Source: Diaporthe sp. PMI_573 (Eukaryota; Ascomycota; Sordariomycetes; Diaporthales; Diaporthaceae). From it: a stretch of 64,000 nucleotides of DNA. The stretch lies in contig JAJTUP010000007.1 in assembly GCA_021399435.1 (NCBI GenBank), positions 992,001 through 1,056,000 on the forward strand, written 5' to 3'. A program made the translations under genes and the position numbers. The notes below the pieces were generated by a model that had not been told where the DNA came from, made no database searches, and saw only the letters and a list, made by a program, of their open reading frames with translations. Positions 48,104-59,681 of this stretch are shown piece after piece (position 1 is the first letter of the stretch; each line of letters opens with the position of its first letter).

Positions 48104-49267
48104 TGGCGCGGAGTTTGCTGGCTCTTGGGCCCAAAGGCTACACTGAAGATTTCACTCTCCTTCGCAGCCAAACGCCGATGGTGGACGGGATTCTTCAGTC
48201 CTGGGCACCCATGCAGGGAGCACGTGTGCCATAGCCGGTCAAGATGGATTCGCTCGGGTTTGGCTACTTACTGTGCTGTGTGGTGCAACGCCGATTGGTG
48301 GTCTACCTGTAGTATTGCAGTGTTTTCTTTTGGCCATTTCACTACTGTACTATACATTATCGCAGACCACACCGAATCGTCGGGACAGGAAAAGGCGGCT
48401 CTACCATCCAGGCGAGGTCGGGCCAATCTTGGCAGAGAATGCCCTGTACTTGGGGAGAAATCCATGACGGTAATCAGCGGGATGCGGCCACGTATTGTAC
48501 CTAGCCTCGATTTGTATTCCGGGTCGTCCCCGCATATCCATGTACGGTATGCCTCTCACCACATGCAAAGAACATACGCCGGATCGATGGTGCAACATGT
48601 CAAAAGCAGGTAGGGCTCAGCCCAGGTTGATATATCATATCCACTGGGCAGTAGTCCACCAATGCGTATCTCATCCAGCCTGTTCAGCCTTGGGATTGCC
48701 TGTGCATGACTCTGGGGCATTCATCGAAGCTGCTGCTTGGCGATCTCACCTTTCCCGAATCTGCACTCAGGGTCCAGCCCCAGCAAGCCCCAGGTCCTGA
48801 CCCTGGCAGAATGGTCCAGCCTCAGACACTTCCTTTGCAACTGGACGCGCCCCTGTCCCTAACGAAACACCCGCCTTTTTTTGTTCCACGCGTCAGTCTG
48901 TCGGTCAGAGCGTCAGACCATTTTGCCCCTTAGCATAACGTGGTCTCGGAACATTGGCTGGCTCGTGGCCATCACAACCCAAGAGACAAAAAAAAAAAGT
49001 CTGCTTCGAGCTGAGCTCACGCAGCCACAGACAGCCCCTTGCGTCGTTCGCCCGTGTGAGTCTACAGTACGTACACCAAATTTGCGCTACCATTCTCCTG
49101 GGACTGCTGCAAAGCTTCTCCGCAAGCCCCCCCCATTCAGGCCAGGGGGTTTCAGCAACGCACATTGTCGCCGCCAAGAAGCTTCTCCAACAGCGCCCTC
49201 AACACGAGGGACCCCGGCATCCGAGGGCATACTCCCAGGGCAGAGCAATCGTTGTTGCTTCTCCCTC

Positions 49268-50798
49268 ATGATGGACCAGAAGATAGTGTTCAGTGAGAAG
49301 CTCTCCAAGGCAGACGCTTTGGTCCTCAAGAACCTCGAGGCCGACATCAAAGATGCATCATCAAGATCATCCCCGTCCAATGGCCACACCGTCGGCAAAG
49401 ACAACGGTTACACAAAGACTAAAGCTAATGGTAGCACACCCGTTCCCTTAGTTTCCGTCTACCTGCTTGTGGCCCAGGTCTTTGCTAAACGTTACTTGCA
49501 GGCTCGCCCGCCCAATCTGGCACGCAGGACCCCGTGTCCGTGGCCAGCGAGGATGAGGCCATCCGTGATGAGGCGGCCCTGGCCATCATCTCGGGCATGA
49601 ATGACCCAAGCAGCGCCTACTTTGAGCCGTCCGTCTTCAACACCTGGGACCTGAGCACGCTGGGCAAGCTGCCGCCCGTGCTGGACCGGCTGCTCAAGTC
49701 CTACGTCGAGCTGGGCAAGTCCATCGTCCGCGTCGAGACGGACGTCGTCATGCTCACCCACATGATCCTGTACTTTACCACCTCGGTGCCCTCGGCCCTG
49801 TGGCTCTTCTACAACTTCACCTGGGTCCACGGGGTCATGCATACCGTCATGCAGGTCTCGTACACCGGCGCCTACACGCTGATGATGCACCAGCACATCC
49901 ACGGCCGCGGCGTCCTGAACAAGTCCTACGCCTGGTTCGACCTCACCTTCCCCTACCTGCTGGACCCTCTCATGGGCCACACCTGGAATTCGTACTTTTA
50001 TCATCACGTCAAGCATCACCACGTCGAGGGCAACGGCCCCGACGATCTCAGCTCCACCATCCGGTACCAGCGCGACAGTCTCTGGCACTTCCTGCACTAT
50101 GTCGGGCGGTTCTACTTCTTCGTGTGGCTTGAGCTTCCCCTTTACTTCCTGAGGACCAACAGGACGGTGTTCGCGCTCAAGGCGGCTTTCTGGGAGTTCA
50201 GCAGCTATGCCCTGCAGTACAGCATGTGGAAGCTCAACTGGAGGGCGTCCATCTTTGTGTTCCTGCTGCCGCTGGCCATCATGCGTCTTGGCTTGATGAT
50301 TGGCAACTGGGGCCAGCATGCGCTCGTGGACCGCGACGAGCCAGACAGCGATTACCGGTCGAGTATCACCCTGATCGATGTCCCGGTGCGTGGCTTCTCT
50401 CATCTTTCTTTCAAGCCTTTTCTTTCCCCCTTTTCTGCGTCGAGTGCGGATTACTGACTGTCCAACAGAGCAACCGTCATTGCTTCAACGACGGGTATCA
50501 TACCTCTCACCACCTCAACCCCATGAGGCACTGGCGCGAGCACCCGGTGGCATTCCTCAAGGCTAAGCACACATACGCCTCCAACGGCGCCCTGGTCTTC
50601 CACGACATCGACTACCTCTTCATGACGGTCACGCTGCTGCGCAAGGACTATGCCCGGCTGGCTGAGTGCATGGTGCCCATCGGCGAGAAGCAGATCCGCA
50701 TGACCATGGAGGAGCGGGCTGCGATGCTCAGGAGGCACACGACTGCCTTTACCGAGGCGGAGATCAAGGCCAAGTTTGGCAACGCCAAGACGGAATGA
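49268..50798 (+). CDS. Fatty-acid desaturase-like membrane protein
   Basis: Exons 49268-49430, 49502-50385 and 50469-50798 give 458 residues. The tandem ATGATG at 49268 starts the frame. Three histidine clusters typical of membrane di-iron desaturases are in order: HQHIH at 184-188, HHVKHHH at 222-228 and HTSHH at 360-364, the last created by joining exon 3. Hydrophobic segments lie before, between and after the boxes. The first 100 residues are polar and contain no cytochrome b5 HPGG motif, so reducing power would come from a separate protein. The substrate could be an acyl-lipid, a sphingolipid or a small aliphatic compound; the sequence does not decide. Confidence 0.85.
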
Positions 50799-52965
50799 GG
50801 CCCCGGCTTGCAGGCTGAAAGGATAAGAGAATCGATGCGCACATGCCGACTCTCGACTCGGGCTGGACATATAGATGCATAGCGACGGAGCTGCTAGACC
50901 AGATTGTAGTGGACTGTACAAATCCTAGAGCGAAGAGCGACTGATTAGAGGTGGAAGAGGCTGGTAGCCACAACAGGCGAGTCGGATAGATATAGGCATA
51001 GACTTGTGCCATCGGCTCACTACTAAGTATATACTCTTTGCGCAAAATGTTGATGATGAGGAGGTCTAATTGGACCCGGCATAATAAGCTCCTCAAACTG
51101 CGCGAGTGCCGACGCTTGCACGTGAGATTTCGTATAGGCGTAAATGTCTTGTCTTAGCCTCAACTGACCATTGCCGCTGTCCACGTTACTAAGTACTAGA
51201 CTTATTGACGTCGCCAGATCCGGCTGCCCACGAAGCCACTGTCGGTTGTTGAAAGCACAATGTATACCCGCACTCATCCAGGACACCCTGCCAGTAGGGC
51301 GACCCCGAGTACATTACGCTCCCGGTTGCATACTTTTCATTTTGATATCCTGTTTGGGGTAACCTCGAGGGATGACCTGCTGTGGAACAATATCATGCCC
51401 CCTAGTCCCTGACATGATTCTCACAGGGGTGAGTATTTCCTAGGGGACGTGCGGTCATGGCCTGTGTTGGGAAAGGTTGATGGGAAACATGTCTAAATCT
51501 TACACTCCGGATTCACGTTGCCAGGTTGCCTAGACACATGGCTGCATACTTTGAGCAAGCTCCACCATGCTGAGGTTGTTCAGTACCACAGTAGTCAAGT
51601 ACGCCCGAGTTTTTCCAGGTGCTTCCGGGAAAACACATTCCCTGGTCCTTGGCAGCAACAGATGCCTCTGTCAACTGCCGGCTTTTCAGCTCCAGCTCCG
51701 TCCACAGGTCAGATTGTCCGGTCTTCCTGCCTGCATAAATCGCCAGCCACCTTCCCTAATGGTGGGTGTGAGTGCCTAGCGGGCCATCGGGCCTAGGTGA
51801 CCCCCTGTACTTTTAGATCTCATTGAAGCCATGTTCTGGAATGATATTTGTCACGCTGCACGCCTTCTCCCGAGGATGGATGATCTTTGATGCAGAAGAC
51901 GTCCCTTGCAGAATATCATCCAACTTCCATGCCTTGGAAGTACAGCGAAATTTCCACATCGTAATTGACACCGGAATCACCACAGTGCCAGTGGGAACCA
52001 ATGCCCTTCGAAAGCATCACGAGGACGGATCGATGTTAGAATGGAAGCGCGAGGAGCAATCTACCCCGCAACAGCCAGTCTTTCTGACCACCCCTTGACT
52101 CTGGCAGTGCATCCCCCAGATCCGGCCCCAGACATAATCCCCGCAAGTAGGTTCTGATGTGGGAACTGCCCCCCTGACTCTATTGGAGGCGTGGCCAGGT
52201 GGCCGACTGTGTCCTGGCCCATAAAATGACCCAACCTCTTTGAGCTAGCAGTTTGACGCGGCTCGCCGGTTAAACGGCCGGGGAAATAAATGTTTGCAAA
52301 GCTTGTTTACTTACTCAGTGCTTATCCATGCCCACAGACGCTCGGCTTCGTGCCTGGGTAAGGTTACGATTAACTTCGGCCATGAAAATCACGGGCAGAC
52401 CGTCCACAAAATGCGATCAGGCCCGCGCCTCATGTCCGGCACTGGCACACAACGGTACGACGCACTGCTGGGGTAACCATGCTCTGATTTTGGATTGTAA
52501 AGCCCAAGGCCCTCGCCAACGTCACCATCACGACAATGAACCAGGTTAAGTTGCTGAACCATCAACCTGGGACGCTTGTCCTAGTGCCACCACTACTGGT
52601 TGACTCGCGGCCGGATCATCTCCGCATATTAGACTCCACGTATGCTACCATGTGAACCCAGCCCTGCCAGCCAACACCATCAGGACCATCTAGCGGCCGT
52701 TGGCTGCCCCCCCTGTAAAGGTAGTAACGATCTCCCGACTAGCGTTGCAACCTCTCGTGGATCAGCCCGAGGCATCACCATGAATGGCTCTTTCCCGGTG
52801 GAATAAATTTCCTGTACCAAGCTGCGCTTGCCAGGCGTGCCAGGCCATGCGCGCGTCTTATCTGTTGGCAGATCGACGCTGTCATACTTCATCCTTCTCG
52901 TCCGTCAGCACTCCGCGGCGCACAAGACTTGGTCATCTTGATATTGGAATCTTGTCAAATTCAAA
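50799..52965. other. Intergenic, 2.2 kb, nothing recognised
   Basis: No supported gene between the desaturase and the MFS gene. The open frame at 51823-52098 is short and motif-free; the last 200 bases should contain the MFS promoter. Confidence 0.5.
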
Positions 52966-54710
52966 ATGGCTGGCAACGAGAAAGTATCGCCGACAACCTC
53001 GGAGCCGGAGGTCGACTCGACCCCTGCCAACACACATCTGGCAAAGAGGGTCACCACAAAGGACGAGCTCCACGAGTACCGTGAGAATGATGGCTACATC
53101 ATCGATGCGGAGAACTCTGACGGAAGCCCTTCGGACACCGGCGTGAAGGTCGCGGCAGATGGCCACACCCGCCTCATCCCGCAGCCAAGTGACGATCCGA
53201 AGGACCCTCTGAACTGGAGTTGGAGGAAGAAGCACACAATCTTGTTCATCATCGCTGCCGCCGCCTTTCTGCCCGACTACGGTAGCGCCACGGGCGCGGT
53301 GACACTCATCCCCCAGGCTGCGTATGTCGCCCCCATTGAGGCCTTTGGACAGCACATCCAAGATACAGAACGGGACGCTGACGTGTCGGTAGAGAATGGA
53401 ACATGACACCAGATGAGGTGAATCACTCGCAGTCAGGAAACGTCTTCATGCTTGGAGTGGGTGGCATATTTGGTATGTGTACACCCTATTGCAAAAATGC
53501 GCACACGTCGCGTATGATCCGGCCTTGACTGACATGATCGAATTCTGCAGCCGTCGTGCTGTCTGCGTACTTTGGCCGTCTCCCAGTGGCATTCTACTTC
53601 CTCGTGGCGGCCTTTGCGACCGCTGCGTGGTGTGCAGGTGCTGTTACATTCGAGTCTTTCATGGGCGCCCGCATCCTCAACGGCTTCTTCTCGACCGTCA
53701 CCCAAGGTGGAGGAATGATGTTCATCCAAGACATGTTCTTTTTCCACGAACGTCCTCGAAAGATCAATATATGGGCGTCCTTCTTCGTCATGAGCCCTTA
53801 CATGGGCCCGCTCCTCGCGGCATTCATGACGGCCTTCAAACCGTGGCCGACCCCTTTCTGGGTCTACACGGCCGAGACGGGCGTCGTCCTCCTTCTCGCC
53901 ATGTTCTTTCTTGACGAAACATACTACGACCGACGCATTCCGGCCGCAGAGCAGCCTGACCGGGGTAGCCATTTCTCCCGTCTGCTCGGCATCTCGCAGT
54001 TTCGTTCCCGCCGCCTGCGAAACTCCTTTCCGCAGGCCTGCATGCGCCTCGTCAAGGTCATCCTCAAACCTACAGTGCTGTTGACGTCGGTGTACTACCT
54101 ACTTACCTTTGCGTGGGTCGTCGGCATCAACACCACGCTTTCAATCTTCCTCACGCCGCTCTACAACTTTGGCCCGCTGCAGATCGGATACTTCTACTTC
54201 ACGCCCGTCGTCGCGGTGCTTTTGGGCGAGATAACCGGTCATTTCCTGCATGACTTTCTGGCAAAGCGTTACATCAAAACCCACAAGGGCCACTTCGAGC
54301 CCGAGGTGCGGCTGCGGGCCATCTTCTTCTCGCTCCCGCTCATGATTGTGGGCCTTGTATTGGTCGGTCAGGCGCTGGAAAATGCGTGGCACTTTATGGC
54401 CCTGTCCGTATCCTGGGGCCTCTATGTCTACGGAATCATGATCACCACCGTCGCCGTGAGCAGCTACTGCCTCGACAGCTACCCCGAGGCCAGCGGCGAG
54501 GTCAGCGCGCATCTGAACATGGCGCGCACTCTGGGCGGCTTTGTTATTTCCTACTTTCAGGTGCAGTGGGCCCAGAAGCAGGGGACCAAGGTCAGCTTCG
54601 GGATCCAGGCTGCAGTTGTTGCGGCAGCGTTTGGAATCATCATCTTCCTGATGGTCTTTGGCAAGAGGCTGAGGATCTGGGCTGGACCGCTTCGTTTCGC
54701 CACTGCGTAA
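52966..54710 (+). CDS. MFS transporter
   Basis: Exons 52966-53321, 53393-53472 and 53551-54710 give 531 residues. A hydrophilic 85-residue N-terminus leads to DPKDPLNWSWRKK, the usual entry into helix 1 of fungal DHA1-type drug:H+ antiporter-like carriers. The small middle exon (80 nt) encodes EWNMTPDEVNHSQSGNVFML and was recognised because it restores this conserved block between helices 1 and 2. Further hydrophobic helices continue to residue 525, with the central loop at about 300-330 (DETYYDRR, then FRSRRLRNSF). Located in the plasma membrane; substrate unknown. As first gene of the 53-62 kb group it is the natural transporter for that putative pathway. Confidence 0.9.
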
Positions 54711-55531
54711 GATGGACCCAAGAGTGATGGAGGATGAAGGATGTGGTTTCTTTTACAAGGAGCGAACTTTCCACATTCGACACGCAAGTTTACGGCCCAG
54801 AATTAATCTCCCCATCGCATAACTCTCACAACACCCCGGAGTGATTAGGGCTGTGTTCAACCTCTGCTTCAGTCCCCGGTTCTTGGCCTGCCGTACCACC
54901 CAAATAGACGAGTTTTGCCATTACTCAAGCCAGCACGTGAAAGATCATATAATACAGTGCGGAACGAATTTATGTTTTGATTTACATTGTTGCCAGTCAA
55001 CGGTGAACAGTACCTGTTTCGGTAGGCGTGCGTGAATGCACACTGTTGGTGCCGAGAAAGCTCAATCCGGCCAGCGGCTATTGACATCTTTACTCACAGG
55101 ACTTCCCCGGCGCTCTATACCAATTTTTACTTACCAGATGAGGTCGCCCCGAGCGACTCTGGCCTGCCCGCCCGCATCCGAGCCGATGGTGGAGGGATAT
55201 CTTGGACTGGTACACGTGACCGCTTGGCAGACCGAGAGTGGCTGCGAGTTTCTCCAACCGTCGGTCTCCATACGCTTCTCCTATGCGTCTGCCTCCCTGA
55301 AAGATGCCAGTCTCTGGGTTGTAGCCAAGGCCTTTGGCGTGGGAGTCCAAATCGGACTGACAGCTTTACGGGGTCTCCGATGACGGAACACTGTGTATCC
55401 GTGGTAGAGAAACAGCCAACATTTATGATTGTACAAGTAGCCAGCAGATGGCTCATTCCAACTTCTTCACCACTGATACACCTCTTTTCTCTCACCAGTA
55501 TTGAACTGTCGTTGATACCCTATTCGTAAAC
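54711..55531. other. Intergenic before the dehydratase gene
   Basis: No supported gene; several overlapping frames on both strands at 55030-55530 lack motifs. Contains the promoter region of the next gene. Confidence 0.5.
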
Positions 55532-56707
55532 ATGGCATCCTCCCCGATCATCAGTTCGGTCTCTCCCCTCCACGTGGGCCAATTTCTTTTCGTGCGCATA
55601 GAAACCGAGGATGGCGTGGTTGGCTGGGGCGAGTCTGGAGTCTGGGGGCACATCGAGGCCGGCGCAACGGCGGTTAGTCGCTTCGCAGAATATCTCGTCA
55701 GCAAGCCAGCCTTCGACATCGAGCATCACTGGAACGTCATGCATCGATTCAGTTACTTCCAGGGAACGGCGATCAACGCTGCGATATCCGGAATCGACAT
55801 TGCACTGTGGGACATCAAGGGCAAGGTGCTGGGAGTGCCGGTGTGGGAGCTGCTCGGTGGCAGGTGCAGGAGCAAGGCGCGCATCTATGGCCACATTTAT
55901 GAGAAGTCGATCGAAGGCGTGCTGGCCGAGTGCAAGAAGAAGATGGACCTTGGGTACACTGCGTTTGGGCATATCAACCCCTTTCTCGACGAGGGCCACG
56001 ACCAGGTCTACTTCAAAACCCATATCCAGAAGATGCAAGACGCAGCGGACAACGTGCGCAGGATGCGAGAAGTCGTCGGCGACAAGGTCGACCTCCTCAT
56101 CGAGCTGCATCGCCGCCTGACCCCGGCCGAGGCCGTCACCTTTGCGGGTATGATCAAGGAGTACAGGCCCATGTTTGTCGAGGACCCCATCCGACCCGAG
56201 AGCCCAGACGCCATGGCGCGGGTCGCGGACCGTATAGCGGTCCCGGTCGCCACCGGGGAGCGCTTCAGCACAATATATGAGTTCCAGGCTCACCTGTCCC
56301 GCAACGCGCTCGAGTTTGTGCGTGTCGACGTCGCGCTCTGTGGCGGCATCACGGGGGCGAAGAAGGTGGCCGCCTTGGCTGAGGCCCACAACGTCCAGGT
56401 CGTGCCCCACAACCCGCTGTCGCCCGTCGGCCTGGCCGCATGCCTCCAGATCGCGGCCAGCATTCCAAACTTTGCCATCCAGGAGTATGCGACTGGCTTT
56501 GAGAACGGGATCTTCACGTCTTCCTTGGACCACCTGGGAAGCAATGTCGTGGATTTCGTCCCGGCGGTGGAAAAGGGGTTTGTTGATATTCCCACGCGCC
56601 CTGGGATTGGCGTCAATGTGGTGGACAAGGCGCAGGATATTCGTCCGCCGTTCAGGCAGCCGATGCATATGAGGCCTCACTATGATGGATTTGTTGTCGA
56701 TCAGTGA
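55532..56707 (+). CDS. Enolase-superfamily dehydratase, galactonate dehydratase-like
   Basis: One intronless frame of 391 codons. It has the mandelate racemase/muconate lactonising enzyme layout: N-terminal capping domain, then a barrel with metal ligands Glu191 (LLIELH), Glu217 (FVEDP) and Glu243 (ATGER) and catalytic His293 (VVPHNP). His193 follows the first ligand by two. From memory, E. coli D-galactonate dehydratase has Asp183, His185, Glu209, Glu235 and His285; each position here is shifted by exactly eight, the first ligand being Glu rather than Asp. The family dehydrates sugar acids to 2-keto-3-deoxy acids with Mg2+. Probably cytosolic. The lack of introns in a gene-dense, intron-rich window is notable and is shared with the PanE-like gene at 61.3 kb. 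Confidence 0.88.
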   Translation: MASSPIISSVSPLHVGQFLFVRIETEDGVVGWGESGVWGHIEAGATAVSRFAEYLVSKPAFDIEHHWNVMHRFSYFQGTAINAAISGIDIALWDIKGKVLGVPVWELLGGRCRSKARIYGHIYEKSIEGVLAECKKKMDLGYTAFGHINPFLDEGHDQVYFKTHIQKMQDAADNVRRMREVVGDKVDLLIELHRRLTPAEAVTFAGMIKEYRPMFVEDPIRPESPDAMARVADRIAVPVATGERFSTIYEFQAHLSRNALEFVRVDVALCGGITGAKKVAALAEAHNVQVVPHNPLSPVGLAACLQIAASIPNFAIQEYATGFENGIFTSSLDHLGSNVVDFVPAVEKGFVDIPTRPGIGVNVVDKAQDIRPPFRQPMHMRPHYDGFVVDQ

Positions 56708-57095
56708 GGAACAACATCATAGTCATGTGTAAATAGCTAGAATTATTCTTTACCGCTGGCAACTGGACCTTAATGGAACTTTGAATTGCTCAAGTGATTA
56801 GTAAATCAGGCCGTAGGGTCGACAATGTGTCTATACAGCTTGTTGAATGGCTTTTGAAGTAATTGAAGCAGTGTTTCACGTCTTTTTGCAGGGTCGGAAG
56901 GCTGCAACGTCTTTTCACGTCATAACAATTGTCCCTATTTTTTGCGGCAACCCAGGATGCAGATATACTGTGATTGTCCGTCAGTGAGATCACATGCCGA
57001 TGTTGAGATCAAGACGTTTTGCCGAGTCAAAAGAGCACATGATTTTATTGATTTGTACTACCATATGTTTCTTGGTAAATGCAGATTTGAAGTAT
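56708..57095. other. Intergenic, convergent 3' flanks
   Basis: 388 bases between the stops of the dehydratase gene and the minus-strand hydrolase gene; AT-rich, no gene seen. Confidence 0.55.
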
Positions 57096-59027
57096 TTACG
57101 CGGGGATGATGGGAAGCGTCACATAGTTCACGTAGTTCGGTCCAAAATGTAGATGATTCATTCCACCAAATCGTTCCACTGTCCTGTAAACGCAGACGTG
57201 AATTAGTAATATAACCCAAATCAAGGTCTTCCGGCTTCTAACATGAGCAGATTCGGCTGACTTACCTCTCCCCGCCTTCGTGTGTGAATGGCCCAACACC
57301 CCCGGTATCTCCTCCACTGATCTCAACCGATAGCCGCTCACCAGGCAAGAGGACAACGTTGGTGGGCCATATTTCAATGTCAACGGGATAAATCTCTCCT
57401 GGAATCACAGGCAAAACGTCTGTAGAGAAGTAGTCTCGGTGAGGCCGGTATTCGCGGTGGTGCGGGTGCTCCTTGTTCACCTTTCGCAGGCTCACTCTCA
57501 GGCACCCCCTTGTCAGAGCTGCAGCATCCCCAATCGTGCCTGTAAACACTCTCTGGTTGCCTTCGGTGTCCCATTGGCGCACAGTCATGAAAATGTCAAT
57601 GTCCTTCGGTACAGTCCCTCCAGGCGTGCGGGTCATTGAAATGTTGACGTGGGCAACGATGTGGCCTGTGATCTCGGTCTCCCTTTCGAACGGAGCTGTA
57701 GTGAAGCGGTGGAATATCATATCTTGCGCCTTCGTCATTGCTGGGTATGAAAGTCTGTCGTGGGATTTCACCTCAGGCACTTGAGGGGTCCAAGACAGAT
57801 CGGGATTGAGGAAGTATCTAGTGTAATTGGTGTTTGGAAGTGGCCACTCTGGAGCGACTCGCCACGTATAGATCTCTCCTCTCGCGGATTCGAGGCTCTT
57901 GTAATCGAAGGGACCCTTTCGGGCTTGATATGTAACCTTCGGCTGCTTCCCCTTGGTCCAACCGGCATAGTCATCGTTTTTGAGGAATGCGAAGAGGAAA
58001 CTTCGTTGAGTCTCGACTTCTGTGTCCGAGTAGAAAGGTAAATCGTGGCGGCCACTTCCTACCCGGAGAAACTTGTGGCGCGACCCTGCGAGCATGTAGC
58101 CCTCGATGTTTCCACGAAGGTGAACCACGATGTTGCTCCAATTCCCGAAAGAGAGCACAGGCACCTCGATATCCTCGAGACTATAGTCCCGCGAGGCATA
58201 ATATTCTTCATCCCGGAAGTGCGCGTGGAGGTTATCGATATCCTGGTCGGCTCGGTTTTCCTTCAGCTCCTCGTCGCTAAGGTCGCCTTCGATGGTGTCC
58301 GGTCCTCGCTGGATCTTTGATCGCCCAGGGAACCCGTACTGGTTTAACCGAGCATGCTTTCCCATCCAGAATTGGAGGAATGGTTCCAGCAAGATCCCGC
58401 CATGGCGACATCGATCGCGGTAATAGTCGGCCATGCCTTCGTACGGAATAATACACGCAAGACCACGGGGGCGCCGCGAAGCCACCCTCCACTGACTACC
58501 TGCGTAGTAACTGATGCCAAGCAAACCAACCCTGCCAGTGGACCATGGCTGGTCGGCAGACCACTCGATGAGTTCTGCGAAAGCGTCCGATGTTTGTGCG
58601 GACATGGGGTTCAAGAACCCCGGCGACTGGCCGCTGCCAATCTCATCGGCACGCACGACAGCAAAGCCCTGCTCAGTCCAGTACTTGGGATCTGGAACCT
58701 CGAAGCAAGAGTGATCGGACTTTTGCTTTGGATTCATGTCATCGTAGGAATGAGGCAGGAATCTATATTTGTATCAGCTCCGAGAACACGCTTTTGGTCG
58801 ACTAGCAGTGACTAAGTATCTCACTCTGAGGCATGCGTGTCTTTCCCGTATGGCCCGTAGGTGACAATGACGGGGACTCGGTCAGAGACCTTGGGTCGGA
58901 AGACATTGCAGCGGATAATTCCTCCGTTCGAGGTGGTCTTTGGTGTCACTGTCACATTTTGCTCGAGAATGTAAGGGAATGAGGTCTCATCAACCGTGAG
59001 AATGTCTTGTTTGATCGGATTAGGCAT
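57096..59027 (-). CDS. CocE/NonD-family hydrolase (S15-like)
   Basis: Exons 59027-58825, 58762-57266 and 57183-57096 encode 595 residues. The N-terminal alpha/beta-hydrolase domain has the nucleophile motif GISYYAG with Ser152 and an upstream RADEIGSGQSPG block. The C-terminal beta-sandwich typical of X-Pro dipeptidyl-peptidase/cocaine esterase proteins ends with GGDTGGVGPFTHEGGER and, in the last exon, MNHLHFGPNYVNYVTLPIIP. There is no signal peptide, so a cytosolic enzyme is expected. CocE relatives cleave esters, amides or acylated substrates. It lies tail-to-tail with the dehydratase gene and head-to-head with the dioxygenase gene (654 bases between starts), an arrangement that would allow a shared promoter. 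Confidence 0.9.
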
Positions 59028-59681
59028 AGCTTCTCGCCGTAAATGTCAATGTACCGTATGAATCTTAGTCGCAAAAGCTGATGAAGGTCTAATACTTATG
59101 GCATGTCGTCTGCAGGATTCTTTCGTAGAACTACCATGGGTGCTTTAAATATGCAATAAGTTGTAACACTAAGACCCTAATGGGTTTCGCCGTCGATGGG
59201 CGCATCGTGTTTCTAGCGACAACTTGGCACAATGAATCAAGCGATCGTCTCTGGCTACTGCTCGGCGACCAATGGGTAGCTGGATTGGCGTGGGTCAAAG
59301 TTTCGGGATGAATGAGGGCGCTGTGACGGTGTCATTTCGGGCCCGCATGAGTTTGACCTGGAAGTCAGCAGTCATACTAATGCCCTTTGCCACAGAAACC
59401 CTGAACTTGGACGTGGAATACGGTCCGAAAGGGCTTTATGGACCGAGTGGAGGGTGAAGTTGGGCCAATCGCCGAGATTCGATGCTAATTGAGTTTCAAA
59501 TGATGTACGCCTGGAATGACAACTTGTAGTTGTTCATGTGCCCGTGAGTTGTTGAAATATCTAGATTGATGACCCACGCCTGTTTAGATTGACTGATTTG
59601 AGGTCATCGCCGTAATCTCATGCCGGTACATTGTACTATCGCTAAGCATTGACGTTGTCATCCGTTCGACATAACATTACG
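59028..59681. other. Divergent promoter of hydrolase and dioxygenase genes
   Basis: 654 bases between two divergent start codons, with no supported gene. It is the most likely place for common control sites of the putative catabolic cluster, though I see no clear CGG-N-CCG inverted pair. Confidence 0.5.

Larger units (their letters stand above)
44313..49267. other. 5-kb gene-free, repeat-containing region
   Basis: Lies between two divergent genes (zinc-finger protein and desaturase). No open frame shows a family motif; the largest, 44777-45457, is a chain of Leu, Pro, Cys and Trp over low-complexity DNA. It holds trinucleotide, TG and poly-G repeats listed separately. Long upstream regions of this kind are common before fungal regulatory genes, so it may be an extended promoter or long leader of the zinc-finger gene. 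Confidence 0.5.
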
